Shown here piece after piece: positions 1 to 8,626 of a stretch of DNA of 64,000 nt. This stretch comes from Anaeromicropila populeti. Its GTDB lineage: Bacteria; Bacillota; Clostridia; Lachnospirales; Lachnospiraceae. Position 1 is the first letter of the stretch. Each line of letters begins with the position of its first letter. Location of the stretch: the NCBI RefSeq assembly GCF_900112775.1, contig NZ_FOYZ01000001.1, forward strand, positions 248,001-312,000, given 5' to 3'. A program made the translations under genes and the position numbers. Below the pieces are notes generated by a model, which worked only from the letters and a program-made list of their open reading frames with translations, was not told the DNA's origin and did no database searches.

Positions 1-513
1 TATAATGGATTCAGCACCTGTAACTTCTATTTTAATCGGAGAATAGGAAGCTGCTCCCGTTGCCTTTCCTTCCGCAACCGTTCCTGTAGTCTCGATCTGT
101 ACTGGTACCTTTACTGTAACAATGTCCTCTAATGAAATACCCATCGTTCTTACTTTTCCTGGAATAATATCAATTTCACTAGAATGCTTTGGACACTCTA
201 TATCAATTCCGATTGCTTTCCACGGAGACACTAATGTAGCCAAATCCGCAGTAACTACAAAATCTGTTTTTTTCAAATCATCCAGTACACTTCTTTTTCC
301 CTCTACGGTAAAATCTACAGAAACACCCGACGTAATGGTATACGCCTTACCTCTCTCCTTAATATAGTTCTCATTTAAAACTGTAACCTGGACATTAGTG
401 AATTGAATTGTTTTTATGGGATCCTCAATATTAATAATAACAATCCATATAAACGCAGCAAGGCAAAGAGATAATATTTTAAGCCCTAGATTGTTAATTA
501 ATTTTTCTTTCAT
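1..513 (-). CDS. cdaR: CdaR/YbbR-domain regulator of diadenylate cyclase (partial, C-terminus outside window)
   Basis: Partial gene running off the left edge. It starts at ATG 513, inside the 3' end of cdaA (about 20-nt overlap). The first ~30 residues form one hydrophobic anchor (LGLKILSLCLAAFIWIVII), followed by the extracytoplasmic beta-rich repeat typical of YbbR domains (IKTIQFTNVQVTVLN, then a second repeat start near VPVQIETTG). In Firmicutes YbbR/CdaR is encoded directly after cdaA, binds the cyclase at the membrane and modulates c-di-AMP output. Only about 170 residues are visible, so the number of YbbR repeats is unknown. Family assignment rests on the repeat pattern plus position. 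Confidence 0.85.
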   Translation of the reverse strand, partial: MKEKLINNLGLKILSLCLAAFIWIVIINIEDPIKTIQFTNVQVTVLNENYIKERGKAYTITSGVSVDFTVEGKRSVLDDLKKTDFVVTADLATLVSPWKAIGIDIECPKHSSEIDIIPGKVRTMGISLEDIVTVKVPVQIETTGTVAEGKATGAASYSPIKIEVTGAESII

Positions 514-1372
514 CTTTCTGCCTTCCCTTCCATAACTTCCTCTTCTTTGCTTCCATACTCTTACCCTGAACCTGCTCCAGCTTAGTTCTTAGATAATCTC
601 CATCCACCCCTCGAATGATTTCTCCATTGGCTGCAATCGAAACATTTCCCGTTTCTTCAGAAACAATTATGGTCAGACTGTCTGTAACCTCACTAATCCC
701 AACACCAGCACGATGTCTTGTTCCAAGCTCCTTACTAAGCGCCATATTGTCAGATAAAGGAAGATAGCAGGTTGCTGCCACAATTCTGTCATTCCGAATT
801 AAGACTGCTCCATCGTGTAAAGGAGTATTATGTTCAAATATATTAATCAACAGCTGGCTGCTTATCTGGGAATCCAGAATAATACCAGTTCTCTCATATT
901 CATGCAATGTAACCTCTCTTTCAATTACCATCAAGGCTCCTGTCTTATTCTTTGCCAGTTCAAACGTTGCTTTTACAATATCATTAATCGTCTTAGTGGT
1001 AAACTTTTCTTTTCGATCCTTTGTATCATCAAATGGCATAATCGTTTTAAAAATATCACGTCTTCCAAGCTGTTCTAATGCATTACGTATTTCTGGCTGA
1101 AATACAATAATGACTGCTGTAATTCCAAACCCAATGGTTTTAGAAAAAATCCAAAGTATCACGTCCATTCTTAAAAATATAGCAAACAAACCAAAAATAC
1201 CAATGACGATTAGCCCTTTTACAAGCATCCATGCCCTTGTATTTTTAATCCATATAATAATATGATAAGTGACAAATGCAATAATTATAATTTCTAAAAT
1301 ATCAATTATTGTGATTTTAGGTACTGAAAGCTGTATCACATAATTTTTGAAAAAGTTTTTAATTGTTTCCAT
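494..1372 (-). CDS. cdaA: Diadenylate cyclase CdaA (c-di-AMP synthase)
   Basis: Makes cyclic di-AMP from two ATP at the membrane. 292 residues: three hydrophobic N-terminal segments (about residues 22-40, 51-67, 72-91), a short linker, then the DisA_N catalytic domain. The two diagnostic motifs are present: DGA at 187-189 (within PLHDGAVLI) and RHR at 219-221 (within GTRHRAGVG). Length and layout match the family. It overlaps the following cdaR, and two membrane-protein genes precede it in the same direction, giving the usual clostridial cda arrangement. The C-terminal tail is Lys-rich. No lesion seen. Confidence 0.96.
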   Translation of the reverse strand: METIKNFFKNYVIQLSVPKITIIDILEIIIIAFVTYHIIIWIKNTRAWMLVKGLIVIGIFGLFAIFLRMDVILWIFSKTIGFGITAVIIVFQPEIRNALEQLGRRDIFKTIMPFDDTKDRKEKFTTKTINDIVKATFELAKNKTGALMVIEREVTLHEYERTGIILDSQISSQLLINIFEHNTPLHDGAVLIRNDRIVAATCYLPLSDNMALSKELGTRHRAGVGISEVTDSLTIIVSEETGNVSIAANGEIIRGVDGDYLRTKLEQVQGKSMEAKKRKLWKGRQKDERKIN

Positions 1373-1406
1373 CCATAACCTCTTCCTATGACTCTGTCAT
1401 AAAAAT

Positions 1407-2390
1407 TCATCGAAAATCCTCATCCGCTTTCTCTTCCGTATGCCGTCTTACTTTAGATACATTTCTTTGTGCGTTTATTCTTTTAACATCCTTTTTAGAT
1501 ACAGCAATTTTCACCTTAGGTACGGCTTTTACATAATAGTAGTAATCGTCATCTTCAAATTGTGTGTACTCAACCGTAGAAAAATCTAACGTCAATCGGA
1601 AAAATTGTATGATAAATACAATAATTCCAGAACCTAAACTTCCTAAAATAATAGTCCCAATTTGATTTGTAATCCCCAGTGCCAGTTCCCCCATTAATAA
1701 TGCTAAAACATTAACGACAGCTGCTGCAATAATTGCAATATAAAATGCATAGTTTATAGACAAATTGCGAATAAAATAAGTTAACAGCAGTATCACTGCA
1801 AATACTACCAATGCAAGTACCATCTCTTTATTATTCAGTAAATTATCCACTACGTACTTATATAGTCCAAGAACATCTGCCATGGCACCTGCTCCATTGG
1901 TCATAACTGCTGTCTTTATTACCTTAAATAGATAGTAAATAATGACTCCGCAGCTTAGCGGAATTATTGCAATAGGTCCACTGGTTAATCCCAGGTAAAT
2001 TGGTATAGCAAAAGGAATATTCAGCAAATACAATACTGGTACCGCCAATACCGCGTATCCCATCTGAGGCGTGAACCGCAATAATAGAAAGTATATAATA
2101 AAAAGCATTCCTACTAATATTACTGCTAATATCACAGATTCACTATAAATATGAAGTACACTTACAACTCCAGCCAAAAGCACAAAAACGGAAGAAGAAG
2201 TAAAAGCCCCCAGTAAAGATAATAATAAAACAACTGGTGTACTTGATAATCTTGTATCATATCCAATATTCCCATTGATTACGGAAAAGACGATAAAAGA
2301 TAATAAAAATCTCATCACAGGCTTAATGTAAATACCACCTCTTTGATAAATCTGGTTCAGCCTCTCTTTAAATTCCAATAGATTCGTCAT
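1407..2390 (-). CDS. Polytopic membrane protein of the cda operon
   Basis: About 327 residues from the chosen ATG at 2390; an upstream in-frame ATG at 2423 would overlap the preceding gene by 56 nt instead of 23. It has roughly nine to ten hydrophobic segments over residues 25-275, then an acidic DDDYYYYVK stretch and a basic cytoplasmic tail. No enzyme or transport motif is recognisable. It lies between a small membrane protein and cdaA, an arrangement I associate with Lachnospiraceae-type genomes; a role linked to envelope or osmotic homeostasis would be inference from that position only. Confidence 0.75.
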   Translation of the reverse strand: MTNLLEFKERLNQIYQRGGIYIKPVMRFLLSFIVFSVINGNIGYDTRLSSTPVVLLLSLLGAFTSSSVFVLLAGVVSVLHIYSESVILAVILVGMLFIIYFLLLRFTPQMGYAVLAVPVLYLLNIPFAIPIYLGLTSGPIAIIPLSCGVIIYYLFKVIKTAVMTNGAGAMADVLGLYKYVVDNLLNNKEMVLALVVFAVILLLTYFIRNLSINYAFYIAIIAAAVVNVLALLMGELALGITNQIGTIILGSLGSGIIVFIIQFFRLTLDFSTVEYTQFEDDDYYYYVKAVPKVKIAVSKKDVKRINAQRNVSKVRRHTEEKADEDFR

Positions 2391-2802
2391 GTATTTCCTC
2401 CTGCTTTGATTCCATTTCTTCATTGTAAAACTGTTGAAGCATTTTTAAATTTTTCTTATACTTCTTCAACCTTTTTTTAGCTCTGTCATATGAATACATA
2501 CTAACCAGAATTGTAATAAAGCCGTATACAATCAATAGTACAATGTAAATAATTAATGCCTGAGCACCTATCTCTTTGTAATTCAGCTTTACAGCATTTT
2601 GTAACAAATATTCTGAGTAATATAAAATAACAGCAGCTAATAATATAACATAACCGATGGTTACACAAACAAAAGAATTATATAAACGCAGCCGGATGTA
2701 ATCAATCCGATAATATTTATTAATTTTTAAATCCTCTTTCCCTTTTTTCTCCTCAAACATTGCCAGCTTCGTCATGGTATGAATCTTTTTTTCATTAAGC
2801 AT
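2368..2802 (-). CDS. Small two-TM membrane protein of the cda operon
   Basis: 144 residues with two strong hydrophobic segments (about residues 43-63 and 80-102), flanked by charged cytoplasmic ends; the last 40 residues are Lys/Glu-rich and probably helical. An AGGAGG ribosome binding site lies just upstream. First gene of the inferred cda operon, behind an extended -10 promoter, and overlapping the next gene. I do not recognise a named family. Confidence 0.7.
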   Translation of the reverse strand: MLNEKKIHTMTKLAMFEEKKGKEDLKINKYYRIDYIRLRLYNSFVCVTIGYVILLAAVILYYSEYLLQNAVKLNYKEIGAQALIIYIVLLIVYGFITILVSMYSYDRAKKRLKKYKKNLKMLQQFYNEEMESKQEEIHDESIGI

Positions 2803-2880
2803 GCAAACCCTCCTGCCTCTATTTCAGCTGACCCTTACGCAAAATATAATTAGCTTATCCTTCCAAGGGCATCATTATTA

Positions 2881-2910
2881 AGTATATCATAAAGTTTATA
2901 TAAATTCGAG
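2881..2910 (-). promoter_or_regulatory. Candidate extended -10 promoter of the cda operon
   Basis: On the minus strand TATACT (2886-2881) is preceded by TGA, giving an extended -10 element about 80 nt upstream of the first gene of the cda operon. No good -35 is visible (the best-spaced hexamer is poor), which is normal for extended -10 promoters. The leader between it and the ATG ends in AGGAGG. Confidence 0.45.
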
Positions 2911-2968
2911 AACTTTTTTCTGATTTATCCAATGTATCAAAACAGGTACAATCTGCTTTCTTTTTTCG

Positions 2969-3016
2969 AAAACACAGGGTGTATTTTCGTTTAAAAGAAA
3001 ATACACCCTGTGTTTT
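2969..3016 (-). terminator. Strong hairpin terminator after biosynthetic operon A
   Basis: A perfect inverted repeat of about 18 bp (left arm 2971-2988 CACAGGGTGTATTTTC core, right arm 2997-3014) with an 8-nt A/T-rich loop lies 22 nt past the stop of the last gene of operon A. The arms end in A-run/T-run on both strands, so it could act bidirectionally and insulate operon A from the cda operon. Confidence 0.8.
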
Positions 3017-3037
3017 ACTACAATGGCTGCTCCATCA

Positions 3038-4450
3038 TTACTTTTTAAAGTTTTCTATCTTATCCGAGACAATAAACTCCCTTGGAATTTCCAGCAATCT
3101 CAATTTTTTTGAACAGTGTCTTTTCAAATCAGGTATTGCTCTTACACCATCTTTTAATTTAATATATGCAATTGGTTCATATCCCATTGCTTCATTGGGT
3201 TTTGCTACTACCACTGCATCGTCTATTTCTTCATGTTCCATAATTACATTTCGAATTAATGCTGGAAATATCATTTCTCCATTACACTTAATGATTTTCT
3301 TTGCGCGTTCCACATAGAGATAATGATTGTTACGTTTTATACATATGTCACCTGTCCGTAACCAATTCCCATTCATTATTCCACTGGAATGGTTACATAA
3401 TAAGTTCCCTTTTTCTACATATCCTCTCATCAGTGTCGGTGTAAAAATCAAAAGCTCACCTGAATCCATATCGTCCATAATTCTTATATCCACACCAGAC
3501 ATTGGAGTACCCATGAATTGCCACTCATTTTTATTTGTATCGAGAATTTCATTTGTACATACTCTTGGGCCGGCTTCCGATAACCCATACGTTAAATAAA
3601 TATCTCCTTTGTACTTTGATCTTAATATTTCTATATCATTAAAATCAGCCCGCTCTCCCCCTATTGTAATTTTTTTTAGGCTTGCTGGAAATGGTTCGTC
3701 TAGCCGTAATAATTTTTTTAACAAACCTGGTGTCATAGAAGATAACGTAATATCAAAGCGCTGGCAATATTCAAACCAGGTATTTGGATAGAATGGGCGT
3801 TCTGGCATTACTATATTTTTCCCCATAGTGAGTGAACCGATAATTCCTGCAACCAGTCCATAAGAAAAAAACGCCTGTAAGGATGATAAATAGGTTCCGC
3901 CTGGTTTTTCCCCGATTGCTTCCATATGAAGTTGGGCATTTAAAATAATATTATCAGCATAATGAAGTATGGATTTTGGATATCCTGTACTACCTGAGGA
4001 AGTCAATACAATACTATTCTTATAAATTTCATTATATTGGTTATCAGAACAGCAAAACAGCCTCCCCTTATCAGCAAAACAATGTTTAGTTTCTTGAAAA
4101 TTTACAGATATCTCAATTTTCTTATTGGTAGTATAAATAAGAAACGGCTTCAAATTTTCCTGTATGTATGAATAACCAACACTACTTTGTACATTGGAAA
4201 TAGGGGATGGGGTTGCTCCAATTTTCAAAACAGCCAGTATATGTATTAATAAGTCGATGCTTGTCGGTAATATAAATAATACGCATGAGCCTTTTCTCAC
4301 CCCTAGTTCTTCCCAGTACCCTGCTTCTTCCTCTACTCTTTTAACTAATTCACCATAACTAAATTTTTCAAACTGACGGGCATAGTCATATATTCCCTGA
4401 TCATAATAATTATTTTTCAATTCATTTAAAAGTTTATTTATATTACTCAT
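3038..4450 (-). CDS. AMP-binding acyl-CoA/acyl-ACP ligase
   Basis: 470-residue adenylate-forming enzyme (ANL superfamily), expected to activate a carboxylic acid as acyl-AMP and load CoA or the ACP of this operon. The phosphate-binding loop SSGSTGYPKS is at residues 151-160; LTYGLSEAG (A5) and LRTGDI (A7) follow, and the C-terminal lid ends in NFKK, where the catalytic lysine usually sits. The order of motifs resembles benzoate/4-coumarate-type ligases. It is the last gene of operon A, directly after the chain-length-factor-like gene, and is followed by a strong terminator. The substrate cannot be read from sequence. Confidence 0.88.
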   Translation of the reverse strand: MSNINKLLNELKNNYYDQGIYDYARQFEKFSYGELVKRVEEEAGYWEELGVRKGSCVLFILPTSIDLLIHILAVLKIGATPSPISNVQSSVGYSYIQENLKPFLIYTTNKKIEISVNFQETKHCFADKGRLFCCSDNQYNEIYKNSIVLTSSGSTGYPKSILHYADNIILNAQLHMEAIGEKPGGTYLSSLQAFFSYGLVAGIIGSLTMGKNIVMPERPFYPNTWFEYCQRFDITLSSMTPGLLKKLLRLDEPFPASLKKITIGGERADFNDIEILRSKYKGDIYLTYGLSEAGPRVCTNEILDTNKNEWQFMGTPMSGVDIRIMDDMDSGELLIFTPTLMRGYVEKGNLLCNHSSGIMNGNWLRTGDICIKRNNHYLYVERAKKIIKCNGEMIFPALIRNVIMEHEEIDDAVVVAKPNEAMGYEPIAYIKLKDGVRAIPDLKRHCSKKLRLLEIPREFIVSDKIENFKK

Positions 4451-4453
4451 CTT

Positions 4454-5221
4454 CTACTTCCTTTGTATGATTGTCTTTCCTAAATTATTCATGGATGGAC
4501 AATCACAGATTTTATTCTGGTGTAACTGTTCTCCCTGCTCATTGGTAAACAAAAACGGAATTACGGTATCCGCCATATACTGGGAATGCTTACTTACTTT
4601 CTCAATGATATCAGCATTTTCCTCTGTAACATCTGCTGCTGTAACATCAGAACCTAGTACTAATTGATAAGGAGCATCAGCTGTTTCATTTTTTATTATG
4701 CAGGTTAAGCTTGACATGCCCCATGTACCACTCTCATCAATATCAACTTTTCCTACAATCATTGCTTCTGCATCTCCTCGATGAAGATAATTAGAACCTA
4801 TCAGCAATAAATCACCAAAGCTGGTGTTGCAACCAGGAATTACAATACTTGGACCTTGAAATTGATAGGCTAAAGCCGTAAGACTGGCGCACATATTATA
4901 ACCCGAAACACTATATGACGTTGGGGAGACAGCTCCTCTTCTAATTTTATCTGAATATGATTTTGCCATTAAATGATTTCCATATACCGTACCAATACAA
5001 ACACCTATATACCGGTGGTCTAAGTCTGCCAGCGTAGTACCAAACAATTCAGACGCCAGCACTACTAATGCAGATGCCCAATCTATTTTTGGTGCCAGAC
5101 CTCTCAAAACTTTTGGCTGGAGCATTCTTTTATTAACATCCATTTTATCTTTTTGTACGGAAATAAATTCTTCCCCTTCTAACGTATATACACATACAGG
5201 TAGTAAATTAAATTTATGCAT
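4454..5221 (-). CDS. Short ketosynthase-like protein, probable chain-length-factor-type partner
   Basis: 255 residues from ATG 5221 (AGGTGG ribosome binding site; an upstream in-frame ATG would overlap the previous stop). It resembles only the N-terminal half of a beta-ketoacyl synthase: a thiolase-like core with the nucleophile-elbow region PGCNTSFGD (Cys131 from this start), but the C-terminal half carrying the two catalytic histidines is absent. Short, incomplete ketosynthases of about 240-260 residues partner a full KS in aryl-polyene type II systems (ApeC type), so a KS/CLF heterodimer with the 8623-9744 protein is the best inference. It is unlikely to be an active condensing enzyme alone. 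Confidence 0.7.
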   Translation of the reverse strand: MHKFNLLPVCVYTLEGEEFISVQKDKMDVNKRMLQPKVLRGLAPKIDWASALVVLASELFGTTLADLDHRYIGVCIGTVYGNHLMAKSYSDKIRRGAVSPTSYSVSGYNMCASLTALAYQFQGPSIVIPGCNTSFGDLLLIGSNYLHRGDAEAMIVGKVDIDESGTWGMSSLTCIIKNETADAPYQLVLGSDVTAADVTEENADIIEKVSKHSQYMADTVIPFLFTNEQGEQLHQNKICDCPSMNNLGKTIIQRK

Positions 5222-5232
5222 AGTCCACCTCT

Positions 5233-5604
5233 TTACTTTTTTCTTACTGTAACCCATACCTCTGCTAATGCTAGTTCTGCATTATTTTTATCTAGTAAGT
5301 AACAAGTTGAGACACCGTACTCACCGCATCTTTTTACAGAAGCACTCAGCTTCAAATTACTGTCATCCATTTTTATGATGTCAGTTGTCAAATACTCAAA
5401 CTTTTTTATGGCAGCAGGGAAACAGGGCTGCTGATCAAACAAATTGCTGCTGCTTGCCCTGCATGCTATTTGTGCAAAACCCTCCAGCATAAGGAAAATT
5501 GGTACTTCTTCGCTATCTATTTCTACATTACTTTTTTGTGGTTCAAAGGCTGCTATAAAATAGTCCTTCACATACTCCAGATTATTACACATTTCTAAAT
5601 ACAT
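5233..5604 (-). CDS. Hotdog-fold dehydratase-like protein lacking the catalytic His
   Basis: 123 residues of FabZ/FabA-type hotdog fold. The central-helix motif is PIFLMLEGFAQ, in which Glu41 matches the catalytic acid of FabZ, but the HFP motif that should begin 14 residues earlier is missing (position 27 is Val). FabZ active sites form at the dimer interface from a His of one chain and a Glu/Asp of the other. The second hotdog protein of this operon (7154-7549) has the His and lacks the Glu, so the two may form a heterodimer. Its start codon overlaps the enoyl-reductase stop by one base (TAATG). Confidence 0.75.
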   Translation of the reverse strand: MYLEMCNNLEYVKDYFIAAFEPQKSNVEIDSEEVPIFLMLEGFAQIACRASSSNLFDQQPCFPAAIKKFEYLTTDIIKMDDSNLKLSASVKRCGEYGVSTCYLLDKNNAELALAEVWVTVRKK

Positions 5605-6392
5605 TATTTTACCTCACTGCTTTTTTCACTCCATGTGCCCATAACGCTATATCCACTATCTACGTGCAGTACTTCACCAGTTATTCTTTCGGACAGATTA
5701 CTTGCAAGAAATAGTGCTGTTTTAGCAACATCCTGCTGAGTAATATTTTGCTTGATTGGGCATAAAGCCGCTCTTTTTTCTATCATTTCTGCAAAATTAG
5801 GCAGCCCTATTCCAGCTAAAGTACGAACAGGCCCTGCTGATATTACATTGGATCGAATCTGCTTTTCCCCTAAATCATTTGCTAAATATTTATTTGCACT
5901 CTCTAAGGCAGATTTAGCAATTCCCATTAAGTTATAACCTGCACATACTCTTTCTGCCCCTAAATAGGATAACGAAATAACAGAGGCATTGTTGTTGAAA
6001 AATGGATAGAAGTTATGGCAAAATTCAATTAATGAAAACACACTGATTTCCATTGATTTTAAGAATCCAGCTTTAGATGTATTGATGACTCCTGCCTTTA
6101 AATCATTTCCGCTTGCATAGGCAATGGAATGAACAAAAAAATCAATTGTCCCAAATTCACTTTGGACTTTTTCACAAGTTTCTTTCATTTCTTCTGAATT
6201 TGTAACATCACATTTTAATACTTTTACCGCATTAATTTTGGATGCCAGTTTAAAAATCCATCTATCCTCATTTCCATAGGTTAAAATGATTTGTGCCCCG
6301 TTTTCACTGAAAACCTTTGCAATTTCCCAGGCAATGGAACGATGATTGACAACACCGGTTATTACCCCACATTTTCCTTCTAATAATTTCAT
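5604..6392 (-). CDS. FabI-like enoyl-ACP reductase (SDR family)
   Basis: 262-residue classical short-chain dehydrogenase of the FabI subgroup: atypical nucleotide motif GVVNHRSIAWEIAK (the GxxxxxSxA pattern of enoyl reductases) near the N-terminus, CDVTNSEEM, HSIAYA, and the FabI-type Tyr-x6-Lys pair in YNLMGIAK. It should reduce a trans-2-enoyl thioester with NAD(P)H. It lies between the ketoreductase and the His-less dehydratase in operon A, so the pathway can fully reduce at least one unit. Whether it serves housekeeping fatty-acid synthesis cannot be excluded, but its partners are all pathway-type paralogs. Confidence 0.85.
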   Translation of the reverse strand: MKLLEGKCGVITGVVNHRSIAWEIAKVFSENGAQIILTYGNEDRWIFKLASKINAVKVLKCDVTNSEEMKETCEKVQSEFGTIDFFVHSIAYASGNDLKAGVINTSKAGFLKSMEISVFSLIEFCHNFYPFFNNNASVISLSYLGAERVCAGYNLMGIAKSALESANKYLANDLGEKQIRSNVISAGPVRTLAGIGLPNFAEMIEKRAALCPIKQNITQQDVAKTALFLASNLSERITGEVLHVDSGYSVMGTWSEKSSEVK

Positions 6393-6420
6393 ATGTACGC
6401 TCCTTTACAATAAACACCAA

Positions 6421-7164
6421 TTAAATCAACTGTCCTCCGCCCCCTAAAGGTATGATGGCCCCGATCAGTAACGGTTTTCTATCAGCTAGAAATTTAACCA
6501 AATCAGCAACTTCCTCTGGCTGTGTGAATTTTCTTCTTGGAATCTGACTAATCAGCTCTTTTCTGGTTTTCATATCTTCTGTCATTCTTTTAATTAAATC
6601 TGTTTCTACAAAGCCAGGTGCTATCACATTAACAGCAACATTAAATCGAATGGCTTCTAATGCCAGTGATTTGCTAAAACGCTCAATTGCCGCTTTGGAA
6701 GTACCATAAAATGCATTGCCATAGCGAATGTTATTTGTTGCCAAAGAGGAAATATTAATAATATTTCCATATCTGTTTTTCATCATAACTGGAAGCACGG
6801 TTTTAGAAAAATTAAACGTAGCCCCTACATTATTATCAAAGGTATTTCTATAATCGTTATAGGTACTGTCTTTGATTAATACGTCTTGGGTGATTCCTGA
6901 ATTATTTACTAATAAGTCAATCCTTCCGTTGTGTTTTTCAACCACTGACTTTACAAATAAGTCCACCTGATCGCTATCTTTCCCATCCACCAATGCAGCT
7001 TTACATTTTCCTGGATAAGTCATTTCCAAATTAGCTGCTTCATCCTTTGAACTGACATAGGTAAATTCAACAAAATACTGTTCTGCAATCAATTTTTCAA
7101 CTATGGCTTTTCCAATTCCCCTGCTTCCACCTGTTACAATTGCTAATTTGTTTTTATCTTCCAT
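6421..7164 (-). CDS. 3-oxoacyl-ACP reductase, FabG-type SDR
   Basis: About 247 residues from the ATG at 7164, chosen because it follows AGGAGAAAAGGA and aligns with the family N-terminus (KLAIVTGGSRGIGKA); it overlaps the upstream dehydratase by 11 nt. Classic SDR motifs: TGGSRGIG cofactor loop, NNSG, catalytic Ser in INISS, and YGTSK (Tyr-x3-Lys). The C-terminus carries the PEEVADLVKFLAD helix of FabG proteins. Expected to reduce the beta-keto group formed by the KS of operon A. Confidence 0.9.
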   Translation of the reverse strand: MEDKNKLAIVTGGSRGIGKAIVEKLIAEQYFVEFTYVSSKDEAANLEMTYPGKCKAALVDGKDSDQVDLFVKSVVEKHNGRIDLLVNNSGITQDVLIKDSTYNDYRNTFDNNVGATFNFSKTVLPVMMKNRYGNIINISSLATNNIRYGNAFYGTSKAAIERFSKSLALEAIRFNVAVNVIAPGFVETDLIKRMTEDMKTRKELISQIPRRKFTQPEEVADLVKFLADRKPLLIGAIIPLGGGGQLI

Positions 7165-7549
7165 TCCTTTTCTCCTTATACTGTATTCCTCCTGTGCACA
7201 ATATTTCATCATCGAAATAGCCATGTGCTGTAAAACTATATACCCATTTTGAAATATCTTTGGCTTCCACTGTTATTTTCAATATTTCACCTGGAAGGCA
7301 CATTTTTTTAAACCGTATATTTTTTAAGGAAATGGAATTATTCTGTATTACCTTTTCTTGTGAATACTTAATAAACTGACGAAACGTTTCAAATACAGAG
7401 GCAATAACCATGGAACCTGGATATATATTAAAATCCGGAAAATGTTCATTAAAAATTGGTTCTTGACAAGATATATATTTCAGTGCAACCAGTTTATCAT
7501 TGGGAATATATTCTAATTCTTTATCAATCGGATAATTTCTGTATTTCAT
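7154..7549 (-). CDS. Hotdog-fold dehydratase-like protein retaining His, lacking Glu
   Basis: 131 residues, FabZ-like. The motif HFPDFNIYPGSMVIA starts at His36 and matches FabZ HFPxxPxxPGVLxxE except that the catalytic Glu position (residue 50) is Ala; a Glu occurs four residues later. This is the mirror image of the other hotdog protein in the operon, which keeps Glu and lacks His. The simplest reading is a heterodimeric dehydratase with one complete active site. It overlaps fabG downstream and follows the SDR gene upstream. Confidence 0.78.
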   Translation of the reverse strand: MKYRNYPIDKELEYIPNDKLVALKYISCQEPIFNEHFPDFNIYPGSMVIASVFETFRQFIKYSQEKVIQNNSISLKNIRFKKMCLPGEILKITVEAKDISKWVYSFTAHGYFDDEILCTGGIQYKEKRNGR

Positions 7550-7567
7550 GCTACCCCTCCCTTCTGA

Positions 7568-8626
7568 CTACCTGCTTAAATAATTTGACATCACTGTGGC
7601 GATACTTTCCTCTGTTAATGCAGGAGGCAGACTGCCAGCTCCTATTGCTTCTGCCAGTTTATTATTTTCATATATACAATTGACACCTAGAAAATGATTA
7701 TTGTCCTGATTCATCTTATTAAATGTTCTATTAAAGCCCAGTTCACCCATACCATACTTAATTTTCAGCGGATAGCCGCATTTTTCTTGAAAAATTTCAA
7801 AATGCTCTTTTGCAGTCATTAAATTTTGATTAATGGCATGAAAAATTTCTCTGTCTTCTGCATGTTTTCTGTTTTGTAAATGAATGCACAGTTCAACAAG
7901 GTGATTAATATGAATCACAGGAAATTTCCTATGTTCATTAATATTAAGATAAAAATCTATGTTTTTATTTTTAAATTTTTTCAGCATATATAAATACGAG
8001 TAATACCCATACTTTGTACTGTTAACCCAGCCTGTCTTACTTGAACCAATAATACTTCCTGGTCTGATAATCGTAACTGGCATGTTCATTTTAACTGATT
8101 GTTCAAACAGCATATATTCTGCCAGTACCTTTGATACGGTATAGGGATTGGTAGGTTCAAAATAAGATAACAGCGCTTCTGGAACTTTTAGAGGCTCTGT
8201 GTTTTTACTTCCGATACCCGCCACTCCTGTTGTAGAAATAAAATAGAATCTTTTGCACTCCTTAACTGCTTTCATTAATGTTGTGCTTCCAACACTATTT
8301 ACTGTAACACTTTCTACAAGTTCAGCCGGATCATAACTCATATGAGCTGCCAAATGCCAGACTTCATCGAATTCTTGTCCATCTAAGAGTCTGCTTAACT
8401 GATCGAAATCATAAAAATTTTCATATTTTATAAAATCAATGCTGTCTCTTATTTTATTTTCCATTAATACATCTTTGTACATTCCAAGGGAAATATTTTT
8501 GATTATTCTTTCAGAATCTATATCTTCTTTGATTAGAGCTGAGATTTTTATATTATTTAGAATAAATAAACTTGCTAACGCATTACCCAAAAAACCACTT
8601 ATTCCTGTCATTAGTATTTTCTTCAT
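7568..8626 (-). CDS. Extended SDR, thioester-reductase/epimerase-like
   Basis: About 352 residues. N-terminal Rossmann motif TGISGFLG, the HLAAHMSYD stretch, a Ser/Thr-rich ISTTGVAG segment and catalytic YTVSK. The combination resembles extended SDRs of the NAD-epimerase and thioester-reductase type (NAD_binding_4), which can release an ACP-bound chain as an aldehyde or act on a sugar or alcohol. ATG 8626 forms an ATGA overlap with the KS stop, behind AAGGAG; GTG 8632 is an alternative start. If it is the reductive off-loading enzyme, the product of operon A would leave as aldehyde or alcohol; that is inference. Confidence 0.72.
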   Translation of the reverse strand: MKKILMTGISGFLGNALASLFILNNIKISALIKEDIDSERIIKNISLGMYKDVLMENKIRDSIDFIKYENFYDFDQLSRLLDGQEFDEVWHLAAHMSYDPAELVESVTVNSVGSTTLMKAVKECKRFYFISTTGVAGIGSKNTEPLKVPEALLSYFEPTNPYTVSKVLAEYMLFEQSVKMNMPVTIIRPGSIIGSSKTGWVNSTKYGYYSYLYMLKKFKNKNIDFYLNINEHRKFPVIHINHLVELCIHLQNRKHAEDREIFHAINQNLMTAKEHFEIFQEKCGYPLKIKYGMGELGFNRTFNKMNQDNNHFLGVNCIYENNKLAEAIGAGSLPPALTEESIATVMSNYLSR

